Positions 10,901-22,065 of a DNA stretch of 49,648 nt are shown piece by piece. This DNA comes from Haliea sp. (lineage in GTDB: Bacteria > Pseudomonadota > Gammaproteobacteria > Pseudomonadales > Halieaceae). The notes beneath the pieces were generated by a model, which worked only from the letters and a program-made list of their open reading frames with translations, did no database searches and was not told the DNA's origin. The position numbers and the translations under genes were made by a program. Every line of letters begins with the position of its first letter. Position 1 is the first letter of the stretch. The stretch is from assembly GCA_002862985.1 (NCBI GenBank), contig PKCY01000141.1:1-49648 (forward strand), written 5' to 3'.

Positions 10901-11855
10901 GGGGCGGGTCTTCCTTTTCCAGCACAGCGATGAGATTGAGAATATCCTCAGGGAGGGGGCACTCAAACTGCGCCGCATCTCCACTGTCGGGGTGGATAAG
11001 GCCCAGTGAACGGGCGTGCAATGCTTGCCTGGGGAATTTTCGCAGGGTGTCGATCAGTTCGTCAGAAGCGCCTTTGGGTATGCGCGGGCGCCCGCCATAC
11101 ATCTGGTCTCCGACCAAAGGGTAGCGCCGATGGGCCATGTGCACCCGTATCTGGTGAGTCCGCCCCGTTTCCAGATTAACGGTTACACGGGTGTGGTGCC
11201 CAAAACGCTGTGCTACCCGGTAGTGGGTAATCGCTGTTTTACCACCCGCTGACAGGACCGCCATTTTTTTTCGCTGCCGGGGATGGCGCCCCATCGGCTC
11301 GTCCACCCTACCCCCGCCCGTCAGTGCGCCGATGCACACGGCAACATATTCCCGCTTGATACTGCGTTCCTGCAACTGCCCCACCAAATGATGATGGGCA
11401 GAAAGCGTGCGGGCAACCACCAAAATACCGGAGGTATCCATATCCAGACGATGCACAATACCGGCTCTGGGGAGTTGCGCCAACTCCGGCGCATGCGCCA
11501 ACAGCGCGTTAACCAGAGTACCGTCAGCATGACCTGCCGCAGGGTGCACCACCAGTCCCGCGGGCTTGTTCACTACCAATATAGCCGCATCTTCATACAC
11601 CATATCGAGGGCGATATCCTCAGCCTGCCAACTCACCTCGCTTTCCAACTCAGCGTTAATTTGCAGACTCGCACCACTGACCACCTTGTCACGTGGACGG
11701 CACTGAGTCCCGTCCATGGACAGGGCGCCCTTTTTGATCCATTCCTGAAGCCTGGACCGCGAATACTGAGGAAACAGTTGCGCCGCTGCCTGGTCCAGCC
11801 GGTTGCCGTGCAACGCCTGCGGCACACTGGCCTGCAGTTCCACCCGATCATTCAT
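10875..11855 (-). CDS. rluD: 23S rRNA pseudouridine synthase RluD
   Basis: S4 domain plus [27 protein letters not shown] catalytic motif; adjacent to pgeF, and divergent from bamD. Confidence 0.93.
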   Translation of the reverse strand: MNDRVELQASVPQALHGNRLDQAAAQLFPQYSRSRLQEWIKKGALSMDGTQCRPRDKVVSGASLQINAELESEVSWQAEDIALDMVYEDAAILVVNKPAGLVVHPAAGHADGTLVNALLAHAPELAQLPRAGIVHRLDMDTSGILVVARTLSAHHHLVGQLQERSIKREYVAVCIGALTGGGRVDEPMGRHPRQRKKMAVLSAGGKTAITHYRVAQRFGHHTRVTVNLETGRTHQIRVHMAHRRYPLVGDQMYGGRPRIPKGASDELIDTLRKFPRQALHARSLGLIHPDSGDAAQFECPLPEDILNLIAVLEKEDPPLASDTTLY

Positions 11856-11963
11856 GACAATTCCTGTTTATGCGCCGGCCCGCCTGTGGTTAAATACCGC
11901 TGCAACAGCACCCGCTTCGCGAGAGATTTTAACACGCCCGCGCGCACCCTTTTAGGTGAAATC

Positions 11964-12833
11964 ATGAAATACATCCTGTCCCTGTTACTCAGCCTGACGC
12001 TTTACGGCTGCTCCAGCAACGATGAACTGCCAGATATTCCCGCCAATGCCGGTGAGCAACAAATTTACGAGGAAGCGCAACGTTATCTGCGCGGCGAAAA
12101 CTTTAATCTGGCGGTTCGTAGCCTCCAGCAGCTGGAATCCAGATACCCTTTTGGCAAATACGCTGAACAGGCCCAGCTCGAACTTATTTATGCGCACTAT
12201 AATGCCTATGAACACGAGGCTGCCGTGGAAGCAGCTGACCGTTTTATCCGGCTGCACCCCCAACACCCGAACGTAGATTATGCCTACTACATGAAAGGGC
12301 TATCGGCTTACACGGGTAATGAAGATGTTTTTGCCCGTTTTTTACCGACTGATCCCACTCAGCGCGACACCTCAAATGCCAGGGAAGCTTTTGCCGAATT
12401 CGCACAACTGCTCTCGCGGTATCCCAACAGCCCCTATGCCGCTGACGCCGAAGCACGAATGGTCTACCTGAGGAATCTGCTGGCTCGCCACGAAATCAAC
12501 ATCGCCAACTATTATCTCAAACGGGGCGCATACCTCGCGGCCACCAATCGCGGCCAGTACGTCGTCGAGAATTTCGAGAAAACCCCCGCGGTAGCAGACG
12601 GACTGGCGGTAATGGCCCAGGGTTATATATTGCTGGGGCTGGACGATTTGGCAAAGAATTCTATCGACGTGCTTGCGTTAAACTACCCCGAGTACCCTGC
12701 CCTCAATAAGAACGGACAGTTCGAAAGCGTGTATACACTCGACGGGTTACAACGATCCTGGGTTAACAAGGCTTCCTTCGGGCTATTTGATCCACCCCAG
12801 GCACCACAGTTCGACAATCGACCAAAGATTTAA
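11964..12833 (+). CDS. bamD: Outer membrane protein assembly factor BamD
   Basis: Lipoprotein signal [21 protein letters not shown] region [45 protein letters not shown]. Confidence 0.93.
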   Translation: MKYILSLLLSLTLYGCSSNDELPDIPANAGEQQIYEEAQRYLRGENFNLAVRSLQQLESRYPFGKYAEQAQLELIYAHYNAYEHEAAVEAADRFIRLHPQHPNVDYAYYMKGLSAYTGNEDVFARFLPTDPTQRDTSNAREAFAEFAQLLSRYPNSPYAADAEARMVYLRNLLARHEINIANYYLKRGAYLAATNRGQYVVENFEKTPAVADGLAVMAQGYILLGLDDLAKNSIDVLALNYPEYPALNKNGQFESVYTLDGLQRSWVNKASFGLFDPPQAPQFDNRPKI

Positions 12834-12891
12834 TAAACACGGGATAACGCGTCTTTCGGGCTTAGGATGCTTTTACAGCTGCGATAACAGG

Positions 12892-14523
12892 CTAATCCCC
12901 AAGGCGCCAACCGGAGGTAATCGGGTATCGACGGTCACGTCCAAATCCCCGCTGTGTAATACGCACTCCAATGGGTGCCTGGCGCCGCTTGTATTCGTTG
13001 AGATCGACAAGGCGCAAAACCTTCTGCACCTGATCACGGTCCATGCCCATGGCGATGATAGCCTCGGCACTGTAATCCTGCTCAACATAGAAGGCGAGGA
13101 TGCGATCAAGTACATCGTAGGGCGGGAGACTATCTTCATCTTTTTGGTCAGGAGCCAACTCAGCTGACGGAGGACGATCTATCACACGCTGCGGAATACA
13201 GGGCCCCAGAGAGTTGCGGTAGCGGCACAGATCAAAAACCAGTGTCTTGGGAACGTCTTTCAAAACGTCAAATCCCCCGGCCATATCACCGTATAATGTC
13301 GAATACCCTACAGCTAGCTCACTTTTATTACCGGTCGTCAGAACCAGATAACCCTTCTTATTGGAGATGGACATTAACAGCACGCCGCGACAGCGTGCCT
13401 GCAGATTTTCTTCAGTGGTATCGGTCTCATAACCTTCAAATTCACTCTGCAGACTGTTCATAAATGATTCGTATATAGATTCTATGGAAATCACTTTGTG
13501 CTTCACGCCGAGCGTTCTGGACTGCTCAGCCGCATCTTCTACACTCATCTGCGAAGTATAACGAAACGGCATCATGACCGCTTCCACCCGATCCGGACCC
13601 AGCGCTTCCACCGCCACAGCAAGGGTCAATGCTGAATCGATTCCACCGGACAAGCCCAGCACCACGCCGCTAAATCGATTTTTATTCACATAATCACGAA
13701 CGCCCAGAACCAGTGCCTGCCAGACCGCGGCCAATTCATCCAGCGGGGGACACAAGTCAACACCTGTCATTCGCACTTGGGAGTCACTGGCGATCAACTC
13801 TACAGCGTAAGTGCCCTCCTCAAAATTTGGCGCAGCAGCCACTAAAGTGCCATCGGCCGCGACGGCGAAGGAACCACCGTCAAACACCAACTCATCCTGA
13901 CCACCCACCTGATTCACGTAAACAATGGGAATGACGGCCTGTCGCGCGCGGGAAGCAACTGCTTGCCAACGTTCGTCACGCTTACCCTGATGATAAGGAG
14001 AAGAGTTTAAATTCAGCAGCACCTGCGCTCCAGCTTGGGCGGCTTGCATCGTGGGCGACTCCTCCCATATATCTTCACAAATGCTTAACCCGACCTTCAC
14101 CCCTGCAATATCGACCACACAGGCACTATCACCTGGACTGAAATAGCGTTTTTCATCGAAGACCTGGTAATTAGGCAGGCACTGTTTTCGGTACTGCGCA
14201 ACTACTTCACCCCGGTGGAGCACGCCGGCAACGTTGTACAAAGTACCTTCTACCCTCAATGGGTAGCCGATTACGGCATATCCAGAACCCACCATAGCGT
14301 CACAGATTCTGGACAAGGACTGTGTTACGCGTGGCTCTATGCTGGGGCGCAGTAATAGGTCTTCCGGCGGGTAACCACTCAGCGTCAGCTCAGGGAAAAC
14401 GACCACGGGATTCTCATACTGTTGCTCAGCCTTCACTATAGACTCGATGACTTTGGTGGTATTACCGTCAAAATCACCAACCAGGGTATTCATTTGCGCC
14501 ATCAGGATATTCAGGGTACTCAT
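12892..14523 (-). CDS. nadE: Glutamine-dependent NAD+ synthetase
   Basis: N-terminal nitrilase domain (VFPELTLSGYPPEDLL; GLSICEDIWEE) fused to NAD synthetase (GVVLGLSGGIDSALTLAVAVEALG); start chosen at MSTLNILMAQ. Confidence 0.94.
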   Translation of the reverse strand: MSTLNILMAQMNTLVGDFDGNTTKVIESIVKAEQQYENPVVVFPELTLSGYPPEDLLLRPSIEPRVTQSLSRICDAMVGSGYAVIGYPLRVEGTLYNVAGVLHRGEVVAQYRKQCLPNYQVFDEKRYFSPGDSACVVDIAGVKVGLSICEDIWEESPTMQAAQAGAQVLLNLNSSPYHQGKRDERWQAVASRARQAVIPIVYVNQVGGQDELVFDGGSFAVAADGTLVAAAPNFEEGTYAVELIASDSQVRMTGVDLCPPLDELAAVWQALVLGVRDYVNKNRFSGVVLGLSGGIDSALTLAVAVEALGPDRVEAVMMPFRYTSQMSVEDAAEQSRTLGVKHKVISIESIYESFMNSLQSEFEGYETDTTEENLQARCRGVLLMSISNKKGYLVLTTGNKSELAVGYSTLYGDMAGGFDVLKDVPKTLVFDLCRYRNSLGPCIPQRVIDRPPSAELAPDQKDEDSLPPYDVLDRILAFYVEQDYSAEAIIAMGMDRDQVQKVLRLVDLNEYKRRQAPIGVRITQRGFGRDRRYPITSGWRLGD

Positions 14524-14741
14524 GAGATTCTCAAGTGCTTGCGGTGTCAGGGCACTATTGTCCGGAAAAGCATCGACCATAGCCAGTCCCTGTACAGGAC
14601 AAACTGGAATTGTTGGTGATTGCATGGGCGACTCTAGAGGCGCTCTGCCCACCCTACCTCGCCGGTTGCACCCCTCAAGCAAAATGCCTGTTACACTTAA
14701 AGTCCGCAATTACTAACTTAATCATAACAGGCCCTTGCAAG

Positions 14742-16367
14742 GTGAATCGCCCAGTCATACTGACACAACCTGAAGCCGGCACACCGAGTCATCAGAATCT
14801 CGCACTGTTCAGAGTTTACGTCGGCTACCGCTCACTGCTCTCAATTGTTCTTTTGGTAATGCTGGTAAGCCCTAATACACGGCAGCTGGTTGGCACCTTC
14901 AATCCAACGCTGTACACCACCGCCGCACTGGTCTATCTCGCTACCAGTATTCCCCTGGTGGGTTCGCTCTCGACTCGACTGAATCAAAGTCAGAGATTGA
15001 TGTTACCGGTCTTCCTGGTCGATATCGCAGCCATTACTCTCCTGTCAGACAGTAGCGGTGGAATGGTAAGTGGTCTGCCAGTACTACTGGTGATTACCGT
15101 CGCCGCCAGCGCCGTACTCATTACCAATCGCACTCTAGCCACCCTTATCGCTGCCATCAGCGTGCTAGCCATCCTGCTCGATACAGGCTGGCTGATATTG
15201 CAAAACGTGCTAGACAGTAGCTCATTTTTCCCCGCTGGAATTTTGGGTCTGCTTATTTTCGGTGTATCGCTGATCGTGCAACTGATCGCACACAGACTGG
15301 GCCGGGCCGAAGAACTGGCCCGAAATCGCGCCAGTGATCTTTACAGCCTGCAGCGACTCAATGAGCAAATCGTACAGCATATGCAGACCGGTATCCTGCT
15401 GGTCAGCAATCAGGGCGTGGTACAAATCATGAACAAGTCCGCCGCTCGCTTACTCAGTCCAGAGCGACCCTCCGCGGTGGATCAAGGACGACAGTTAGCG
15501 AATTATTGCTCGGAGCTGGCTTACCAGTTCGAACACTGGAAGGACACAGGCATACACCGGGCCCAGCCCTTCACCGTCATGGAGGGAGCACCGTCAGTCA
15601 TTGCAAACTTCCGCGAATTGCAATCGAACAATAATCGGGAAACCCTCATTTTCGTAGAAGATTACACGCCCGTCACGCAGTATGCACAGTCGTTGAAACT
15701 CAACTCTCTGAGCCGGTTGACCGCCAGTATCGCTCACGAAATCCGTAATCCACTGGGTGCAATCAGCCACGCTGCACAATTACTGCAGGAGTCTCCCAAT
15801 CTCACTTCCTCTGACAGCCGCATGGCAGATATTATTCAAAGCCATTGTGAGCGTGTCAATCATATCGTAGAGAGCGTGATGCAGATTTCTCGCCGTGAGC
15901 CTGCCAAGCCAGAGTATCTGCTGTTTGCGCCCTGGCTAACAGAGTTTGTCAGTGAATATCTCAATGCATTGAATCGACCCGCAAAGATCACGATCGACTG
16001 TGACTACCGTGAATTGCTGGTGGAAATTGATCCGGAAAATTTCCAGCGTATTTTAGCCAACTTACTGGACAATGCGTTGCGTCACAGCAAGGTGGCAACC
16101 GGCAATGAAACAGCACGCATCGAGGTCCAAGTCGATACCGCCCTGCATCAATGCCAAGTTGATATCATTGACGCAGGCAAAGGGGTTCCCTCTGGTGACC
16201 TGGCCAAGCTGTTTGAGCCTTTTTTTACCACTATGAATGAAGGCACCGGCATGGGCTTGTACCTTTGCAAGGAACTGTGTGAAATCAACAACGCAGGACT
16301 TGACTACCGCCTGACGAGTACCGGTGAAAGCTGCTTTCGCATCTCTATGAATCAACGAGCGCTCTAA
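14742..16367 (+). CDS. pilS: Sensor histidine kinase PilS
   Basis: N-terminal TM helices, PAS-like domain, HisKA SIAHEIRNPLGAISHAAQLL and HATPase; followed immediately by pilR. GTG start inferred. Confidence 0.9.
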   Translation: MNRPVILTQPEAGTPSHQNLALFRVYVGYRSLLSIVLLVMLVSPNTRQLVGTFNPTLYTTAALVYLATSIPLVGSLSTRLNQSQRLMLPVFLVDIAAITLLSDSSGGMVSGLPVLLVITVAASAVLITNRTLATLIAAISVLAILLDTGWLILQNVLDSSSFFPAGILGLLIFGVSLIVQLIAHRLGRAEELARNRASDLYSLQRLNEQIVQHMQTGILLVSNQGVVQIMNKSAARLLSPERPSAVDQGRQLANYCSELAYQFEHWKDTGIHRAQPFTVMEGAPSVIANFRELQSNNNRETLIFVEDYTPVTQYAQSLKLNSLSRLTASIAHEIRNPLGAISHAAQLLQESPNLTSSDSRMADIIQSHCERVNHIVESVMQISRREPAKPEYLLFAPWLTEFVSEYLNALNRPAKITIDCDYRELLVEIDPENFQRILANLLDNALRHSKVATGNETARIEVQVDTALHQCQVDIIDAGKGVPSGDLAKLFEPFFTTMNEGTGMGLYLCKELCEINNAGLDYRLTSTGESCFRISMNQRAL

Positions 16368-17747
16368 ATGACGACCCAAAGTGTATTGATTGTGGATGAC
16401 GAACCTGACATTCGGGAGTTGTTGGATATCACGTTGAGCCGAATGGGTCTTAGAACCCACAGTGCCGCCAATCTTGAAGAGGCCAGACTCTTGGTCACGC
16501 AGATGAATCCGGATCTTTGCCTTACCGACATGCGCCTGCCCGATGGTAGCGGTATCTCGCTGGTGGAGCATATCCAGCAAGAATTTCCCCACATTCCCGT
16601 CGCCATGATTACCGCACACGGTAGTGTAGAAGCGGCTATCTCTGCACTCAAAGCCGGGGCGTTCGACTTTATCAGCAAGCCCATCGAACTGGAAAATTTG
16701 CGCAGAATCGTCAGTAATGCCCTCCAGTTGGAAGGCGACCCCAGCCGCACGCAGGACGCTGTCGACGGAGAATTGACCGGCTCTTCAGCCGGCATTCAGT
16801 CTTTGCGGCAGCAAATATCCAAACTGGCACGCAGTCAGGCGCCAGTGCACATCCACGGTGAGTCTGGCAGTGGCAAGGAAGTTGTCGCCCGCCTCATTCA
16901 CAATAACGGCCCACGCGCAGCAGGCGCTTTCGTCGCGGTTAACTGTGGCGCGATTCCTCCGGAACTAATGGAGAGCGAGCTGTTTGGGCACTTAAAGGGC
17001 AGCTTCACCGGAGCCAGCCAGGACAAGATAGGCCTGTTCCAAGCTGCCTCAGGCGGCACGCTGTTTCTCGATGAAGTGGCAGACCTACCACTTGCCATGC
17101 AGGTTAAGTTGCTGCGTGCTATTCAGGAAAAGACCGTCCGTCCGGTGGGCGCTAGCGAAGAACAGGGCACCGATATTCGTCTGTTAAGTGCCACTCACAA
17201 AGACCTAGACCAAGAAGTCGAAGACGGGAGGTTTCGCCAGGACCTCTATTATCGTATTAATGTTATTGATGTCATGGTTCCCAGTTTGCGAGAGCGGCTG
17301 GAAGATCTACCAGCACTAACCGAGGCCATTCTGAAGCGCATAACATCCGGCGAGGATAAGGCAGTACCGTGTCTAGAAAAATCCGCTCTGGAAGCCATGC
17401 GCGACTATAACTTTCCCGGCAACGTACGCGAGTTGGAAAACATGCTCGAAAGGGCGCTGGCGCTTGCCGATGGCGAAAACATTTCAGCCGAAGACCTGCA
17501 GTTCACCCGCTCAGGCCAGGAAAGCTCTGGAAAATCGGCTGAAACTTCAGGTCGACGGGATAACACAAGCCACTCAGTACGCGAAGCCTATGGCGACATG
17601 GAGGGCTACCTTGAAGATATTGAACGGGAGGTTCTAAGCGCGGCTCTGGAGGAGTGCCGCTGGAACAAAACCGCGACCGCAAAACTTTTGGGCATCAGCT
17701 TCCGCAGCCTCCGCTATCGCTTAAAGAAGCTAGGGCTGGAGCACTAG
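16368..17747 (+). CDS. pilR: Sigma-54-dependent response regulator PilR
   Basis: Receiver domain, [15 protein letters not shown] and GSFTGA AAA+ motifs, C-terminal Fis [32 protein letters not shown]. Confidence 0.95.
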   Translation: MTTQSVLIVDDEPDIRELLDITLSRMGLRTHSAANLEEARLLVTQMNPDLCLTDMRLPDGSGISLVEHIQQEFPHIPVAMITAHGSVEAAISALKAGAFDFISKPIELENLRRIVSNALQLEGDPSRTQDAVDGELTGSSAGIQSLRQQISKLARSQAPVHIHGESGSGKEVVARLIHNNGPRAAGAFVAVNCGAIPPELMESELFGHLKGSFTGASQDKIGLFQAASGGTLFLDEVADLPLAMQVKLLRAIQEKTVRPVGASEEQGTDIRLLSATHKDLDQEVEDGRFRQDLYYRINVIDVMVPSLRERLEDLPALTEAILKRITSGEDKAVPCLEKSALEAMRDYNFPGNVRELENMLERALALADGENISAEDLQFTRSGQESSGKSAETSGRRDNTSHSVREAYGDMEGYLEDIEREVLSAALEECRWNKTATAKLLGISFRSLRYRLKKLGLEH

Positions 17748-17753
17748 CCGTTT

Positions 17754-18197
17754 TTACCAGCAGTCCTGCACCGGCGCTGAGCCCGATGCGAGCTTAATGC
17801 CCATGGAATCCAAACTGAGGGTCCCACACAAAACGTCCTGTGCCTGACCCAGTTGCGGAATCGCAAACAAAGTATAAGTATTTTGCTGTGAGGCAACATC
17901 AATGAGATAAATCCTGTTTGCGGCTAGTGCGCCTACTGCCCGCCCCTCTGGATCAATTGCATAAGGGCTGGCCGGATAGTCCAACTCCGTCAAATCTACG
18001 GCGTAGCGCTTATGATCCACAAAGAACTGCTCCTGCCGTATTACAGCATCATACAATACAGCCCCACCAAGGCTGCGACGGGTTTTTCGTAGTTGAAATT
18101 GATATCCGGGCAAGGCAATCGTTAGCAACAATGCGACAATAAAGAGAACTACAGTCAGCTCAATAAGCGTAAATCCTTTTTTATTTCGGCCTCTCAT
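17754..18197 (-). CDS. pilE: Type IV pilin-like protein PilE
   Basis: Prepilin signal RNKKGFTLIELTVVLFIVALLLTIALPGYQ. Confidence 0.88.
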   Translation of the reverse strand: MRGRNKKGFTLIELTVVLFIVALLLTIALPGYQFQLRKTRRSLGGAVLYDAVIRQEQFFVDHKRYAVDLTELDYPASPYAIDPEGRAVGALAANRIYLIDVASQQNTYTLFAIPQLGQAQDVLCGTLSLDSMGIKLASGSAPVQDCW

Positions 18198-18216
18198 GCG
18201 CGCGTCTCAAGCAACT

Positions 18217-21200
18217 CTACAGTGGATCAATGCCCGGCTCACGCCAGTAAGTCCGAAACATTTTGCCCGCCTGGCTGGGTAGTAAATTGGTCTTATCGCG
18301 TGTGCCGTCCCCGTCAAGGTCATGCAGATCGATACCACCGCCAGGCACATAGATAACGTCGCCCAGGGAGATGGCAGCCGGAGGAATCCCCTCGCCAAGA
18401 TCGTAATGCCTGACTTCGTTTGCCACAGGGGTTCCGTTAGCAAGGCGCAATATATGGAGTTGACCCCGCCCCCTTCGCAGAGAACAGGCATCCGCAGTGC
18501 CGGGAACAAAAGTAGAAGCAAATACCAGGCCGCCATCGGTCAATGGCCTGGACAATCCCTTCTCTCCGGGTTCCGCCAAGGCAACTTTCCAGCCATTGGG
18601 TAAAGTGCGATCAGCACAGGACGCATCACCAACTCCTGTATTCGCCTGCTCAGTAGAGACAATACACGTTGTTTGGTCTGACAAATCGACAAACTGATAC
18701 CTTCCCGACGGATCGTCAACGTCATTCTGCGCTCGCACCGCCGCGTCGCCTGAGACCGTATTCCGGTCTTTGATGTAAAAAATGTAATTAGCCACTTCGG
18801 TTTCGTTAGGGTCTGCACGGTTGCCGCTTTGTATCAATACACCGTCGAAGTCACCCGCGCTATCAAAGGTATGAACTGTGTCAGGTGCATGAAAAAAACG
18901 TCGATCATCCGCGGGAGCACCACCGGGTTCATTCTCGTCCGCCCCCAAGTCTGCCAGTTTAGTAAGAAACCAGTTGTCCCTGCGATGATTTTCATTGCTT
19001 TGGATGATGGGTGGAATATCCGCACGCCATACGGCACCGCCACTATCACCGACATACAGTCGGTGTATGTTGCCCTGCGGGTTTTTCAGCGCAGCTACCG
19101 GGGAAGGAATGCTGTCGACCAGGCCTGCATGCTGGTACTCCACATTGGACCGTACACCAATGTCACCAAGGACTGCCTTCCAAACGAGCTCGCCCGTGCG
19201 CGCATTCACAATGTAAATCGCATTACCGACAGCATCATCGGCAGCACCGACATCTTTTGCGAGTCTTGCGGTGTAGTCTCCATTCCAGCCACCGGCGTAA
19301 CCCCCGGCGAATATCAACACATCCACCGGTAATCCGCTGTAGTTGACTCGTCCGACTATCGGCGTTGAAAACGTCAGCCCCAACTCGTCGAACGATCCAC
19401 CGACTGTTGGGCTAATCTTCCAGAGTATGCGGGGAGGCGACTCAGGATCGCTGATATCCAAAGCGTAGTAGCTGGAGCCGCCTCTGCGCAGACCAAAAAA
19501 CACATATGCTTCATCACCCGCCGCGTGCTCGATCGTGCCATCGTTATTCGCATCAACCCGCAACACTACCGGAGTACCATCCACGCCATATCGCATTTGC
19601 GAGGCTGGAGTGACATCGTCATAATGCAACCTGATGTTGCCGACAACCTCACTGGGATAAAAAGCGAATACCTCGCGACCTGACTCGCCCCCCTTTTTAT
19701 CCGTGTTCTCCAGAATGTGGAAGGCCCCTTCACCGCTTCCAAAGAGCAGCCGAATATTAGGATTCAAGTGGCTATAACCAGGCGTAGCACCATAGTTGAG
19801 TGCCAACGGCTGCGAATGGACTAGTGCACCGAGCAACCAGTCACGCGCGGTGATTTTACCATTTTTCGTATCCTGTCCACGCGCCCACTTCACCAAAGTC
19901 AAAAGTGCTTCATCATCCAAGTCTCCCGCTGGAGCAAGCAACGGCCGTAAACTATCCAGTGTTGCGTCATCTGCGTTGAATGGAAGTAAAGTCGAGCCCA
20001 ACTCAAAAAACAATTGCCTTGGTGCGTAGTCATTACTCGGCGGATCAAAATTGGAATTACCAATAAAATACTGTGCGGTCTCACCAGTATCCAAGCGATA
20101 AGCGGCGAACCCATCTACCTTTTGACCCCCTCCCCCACGACCGACATTGCGGCCGTCGGCATCGACGGGAACGTACTCTCCATCGCCGGGCGGCAGAGTA
20201 CCCACATCAGTCCAAAATGTGAGCGCATCAAATCGAAGCTGACCCGCGTAATCACCAGAGAGCTCAACGGCTGGCAGTCCGCGCGCATCTACTATTGCAT
20301 CATAGCGAGCGCCAGTTGCAGCCAAAGTAACTCCAGACACAGGTTTTGATTCTCTCAGCTTCAGCTTCTTCAGGTTTCCCGGCCAACTTATTGTTGCGCG
20401 TGGCTGAAATAGCGGCAGGTACAGATTGTTCAGAATACGATCCGGCGTGAAAACATCGGTAGCAAAAGAGGCGGCTCCGGAAACAGCGGCAACGGCCTGT
20501 GTTTCTGCGAGCACCCGGCTTAAATTTTCCTGTAATTCAACGGGATCGTTTACGAAAAAAGCAGAATCACTACCCGCGAGCGCGGCATAGACATCTGCTT
20601 TACCTGGTCTTTCACGGCTCGTTACCACCCAGGTTTTCTGCAGAAACATCTCATTTTCCCACTGCGGCAAGAGGTCGGTATCGCGCGCATGTAAATAAAC
20701 CAGCATCTGCTCAAATGACACAGGATATGGCAGCGCCATTTGCAGTACTATCTCAGAGTTCAGATCATCATCAGATGAAGGCGCACCCTGAGTAAAAAGA
20801 ATGGAGTAGAGGCGTGAGCACCCCACATCACCGGAAAATACCGGGCGGTAATTTTCTCCAGCAATAATACCTTTGTCGTAATTGGGAACCGGATCGATCA
20901 GGCCAAAATTACCACTCGTATTTGTACCCAGCGCAACCTCCCCTCCGCTCAGGTACCGTGACCATTCTAGGTAAATCTCCTTCGGCTGAAATGCATGCGT
21001 TTTTTCCGGTAACAGTACCGGTATCGATTTCAAGGTGGCAATAAATTCCGCCCGGTAATTTTTTAACTTACGGTACCCGCGGAGAATTGCTCCTCCGCCC
21101 CTCTTGCCGGTCATAGCAGTGGATTCATTGTTGGAATGGTTAGCGATGAGAAGCGAGAAATGGAATCCCGCAAACTGTGGATTCTCCAAAATTGCTGCCA

Positions 21201-21477
21201 TTACCGCCTTGAAAATACCCGGTGAAGTGACTGTCTCGCCTTCTGGATACATATCCTTGAGGTGGCGATGCGCGGCCGCAGTCATGAACGGTGGCCCACA
21301 ATCCACCCCAACTGTGCAGAGCGCATCGTCCAGTCCGGTGTTACCCACGTCCATTACAATATTTACATAGACATCTTCCAGCGCCCTATCGGGAAGGTAG
21401 GCCGCAATATCATCCGCCCACGAAGAGTTCACACACGGCAGTATCCATCCCAAGGCGAATACGCAATATTTCAGCAC
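18217..21477 (-). CDS. pilY1: Type IV pilus tip/biogenesis protein PilY1
   Basis: Signal peptide, degenerate vWA-like N-terminus, C-terminal beta-propeller with EF-like Ca2+ loop DANNDGTIE and LRRGGSSYYALDISDPESP; flanked by pilin genes. Confidence 0.9.
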   Translation of the reverse strand: MLKYCVFALGWILPCVNSSWADDIAAYLPDRALEDVYVNIVMDVGNTGLDDALCTVGVDCGPPFMTAAAHRHLKDMYPEGETVTSPGIFKAVMAAILENPQFAGFHFSLLIANHSNNESTAMTGKRGGGAILRGYRKLKNYRAEFIATLKSIPVLLPEKTHAFQPKEIYLEWSRYLSGGEVALGTNTSGNFGLIDPVPNYDKGIIAGENYRPVFSGDVGCSRLYSILFTQGAPSSDDDLNSEIVLQMALPYPVSFEQMLVYLHARDTDLLPQWENEMFLQKTWVVTSRERPGKADVYAALAGSDSAFFVNDPVELQENLSRVLAETQAVAAVSGAASFATDVFTPDRILNNLYLPLFQPRATISWPGNLKKLKLRESKPVSGVTLAATGARYDAIVDARGLPAVELSGDYAGQLRFDALTFWTDVGTLPPGDGEYVPVDADGRNVGRGGGGQKVDGFAAYRLDTGETAQYFIGNSNFDPPSNDYAPRQLFFELGSTLLPFNADDATLDSLRPLLAPAGDLDDEALLTLVKWARGQDTKNGKITARDWLLGALVHSQPLALNYGATPGYSHLNPNIRLLFGSGEGAFHILENTDKKGGESGREVFAFYPSEVVGNIRLHYDDVTPASQMRYGVDGTPVVLRVDANNDGTIEHAAGDEAYVFFGLRRGGSSYYALDISDPESPPRILWKISPTVGGSFDELGLTFSTPIVGRVNYSGLPVDVLIFAGGYAGGWNGDYTARLAKDVGAADDAVGNAIYIVNARTGELVWKAVLGDIGVRSNVEYQHAGLVDSIPSPVAALKNPQGNIHRLYVGDSGGAVWRADIPPIIQSNENHRRDNWFLTKLADLGADENEPGGAPADDRRFFHAPDTVHTFDSAGDFDGVLIQSGNRADPNETEVANYIFYIKDRNTVSGDAAVRAQNDVDDPSGRYQFVDLSDQTTCIVSTEQANTGVGDASCADRTLPNGWKVALAEPGEKGLSRPLTDGGLVFASTFVPGTADACSLRRGRGQLHILRLANGTPVANEVRHYDLGEGIPPAAISLGDVIYVPGGGIDLHDLDGDGTRDKTNLLPSQAGKMFRTYWREPGIDPL

Positions 21478-21495
21478 TGTGAAGCCCTCCTTCGG

Positions 21496-22065
21496 TCAGG
21501 GAAACGCCGCTATCCGCACTGCGATACCCTGCACCAGATGCGCAGAGCCCAACCGGTTCTCGCCACCATCAATCCGCACATCGATTTCAAAAATCGCCGC
21601 ATCGAAACGGTCACTACTGGATACTGTGTCCTGGGATTCACGAATGGGGAATCCTTTGAATAGCAGTGGAGCCTGCCTGATAACCCGATAGTCGACGCCT
21701 ACATCTTCTGACACCATAGCGGACTCGGGTGCGGTCAATAGCCTGACATTACACTCGGAACCGTTTCCCAGTGGGGGACAGTTTGCATAGCCGACGCCTC
21801 CTGTAAGTTGGAAGTTGGTCGGTTGCAGAGAAAGTTCTTCCGCAATCGCCTGAGCCTCTAGAAATGCCTCTTCTGCGAACTGGTTATTGCCAGCCATGTA
21901 CCACTGCATGATCGCCGTCTGCATCACAGTGGTCGCTACAATTGCCAGCAGCAACACGAATACCATGGCCAGTAAAAGCACTGCACCTCGGGACATCGCC
22001 AGATCACTGCGTCTGGACGGTTTTCCCTGTCCTAAAACAAATTTAACCAACGGGTTCAACCCCAT
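21496..22065 (-). CDS. pilX: Type IV pilus assembly protein PilX
   Basis: MSRGAVLLLAMVFVLLLAIVATTVMQTAIMQ; position between pilW and pilY1. Confidence 0.85.
   Translation of the reverse strand: MGLNPLVKFVLGQGKPSRRSDLAMSRGAVLLLAMVFVLLLAIVATTVMQTAIMQWYMAGNNQFAEEAFLEAQAIAEELSLQPTNFQLTGGVGYANCPPLGNGSECNVRLLTAPESAMVSEDVGVDYRVIRQAPLLFKGFPIRESQDTVSSSDRFDAAIFEIDVRIDGGENRLGSAHLVQGIAVRIAAFP

Noticed and set aside
11283-11963. 227-aa N-terminal extension of the bamD ORF
   Set aside because: Mostly antisense to rluD; the lipoprotein signal begins at the ATG at 11964, so the extension is not coding.
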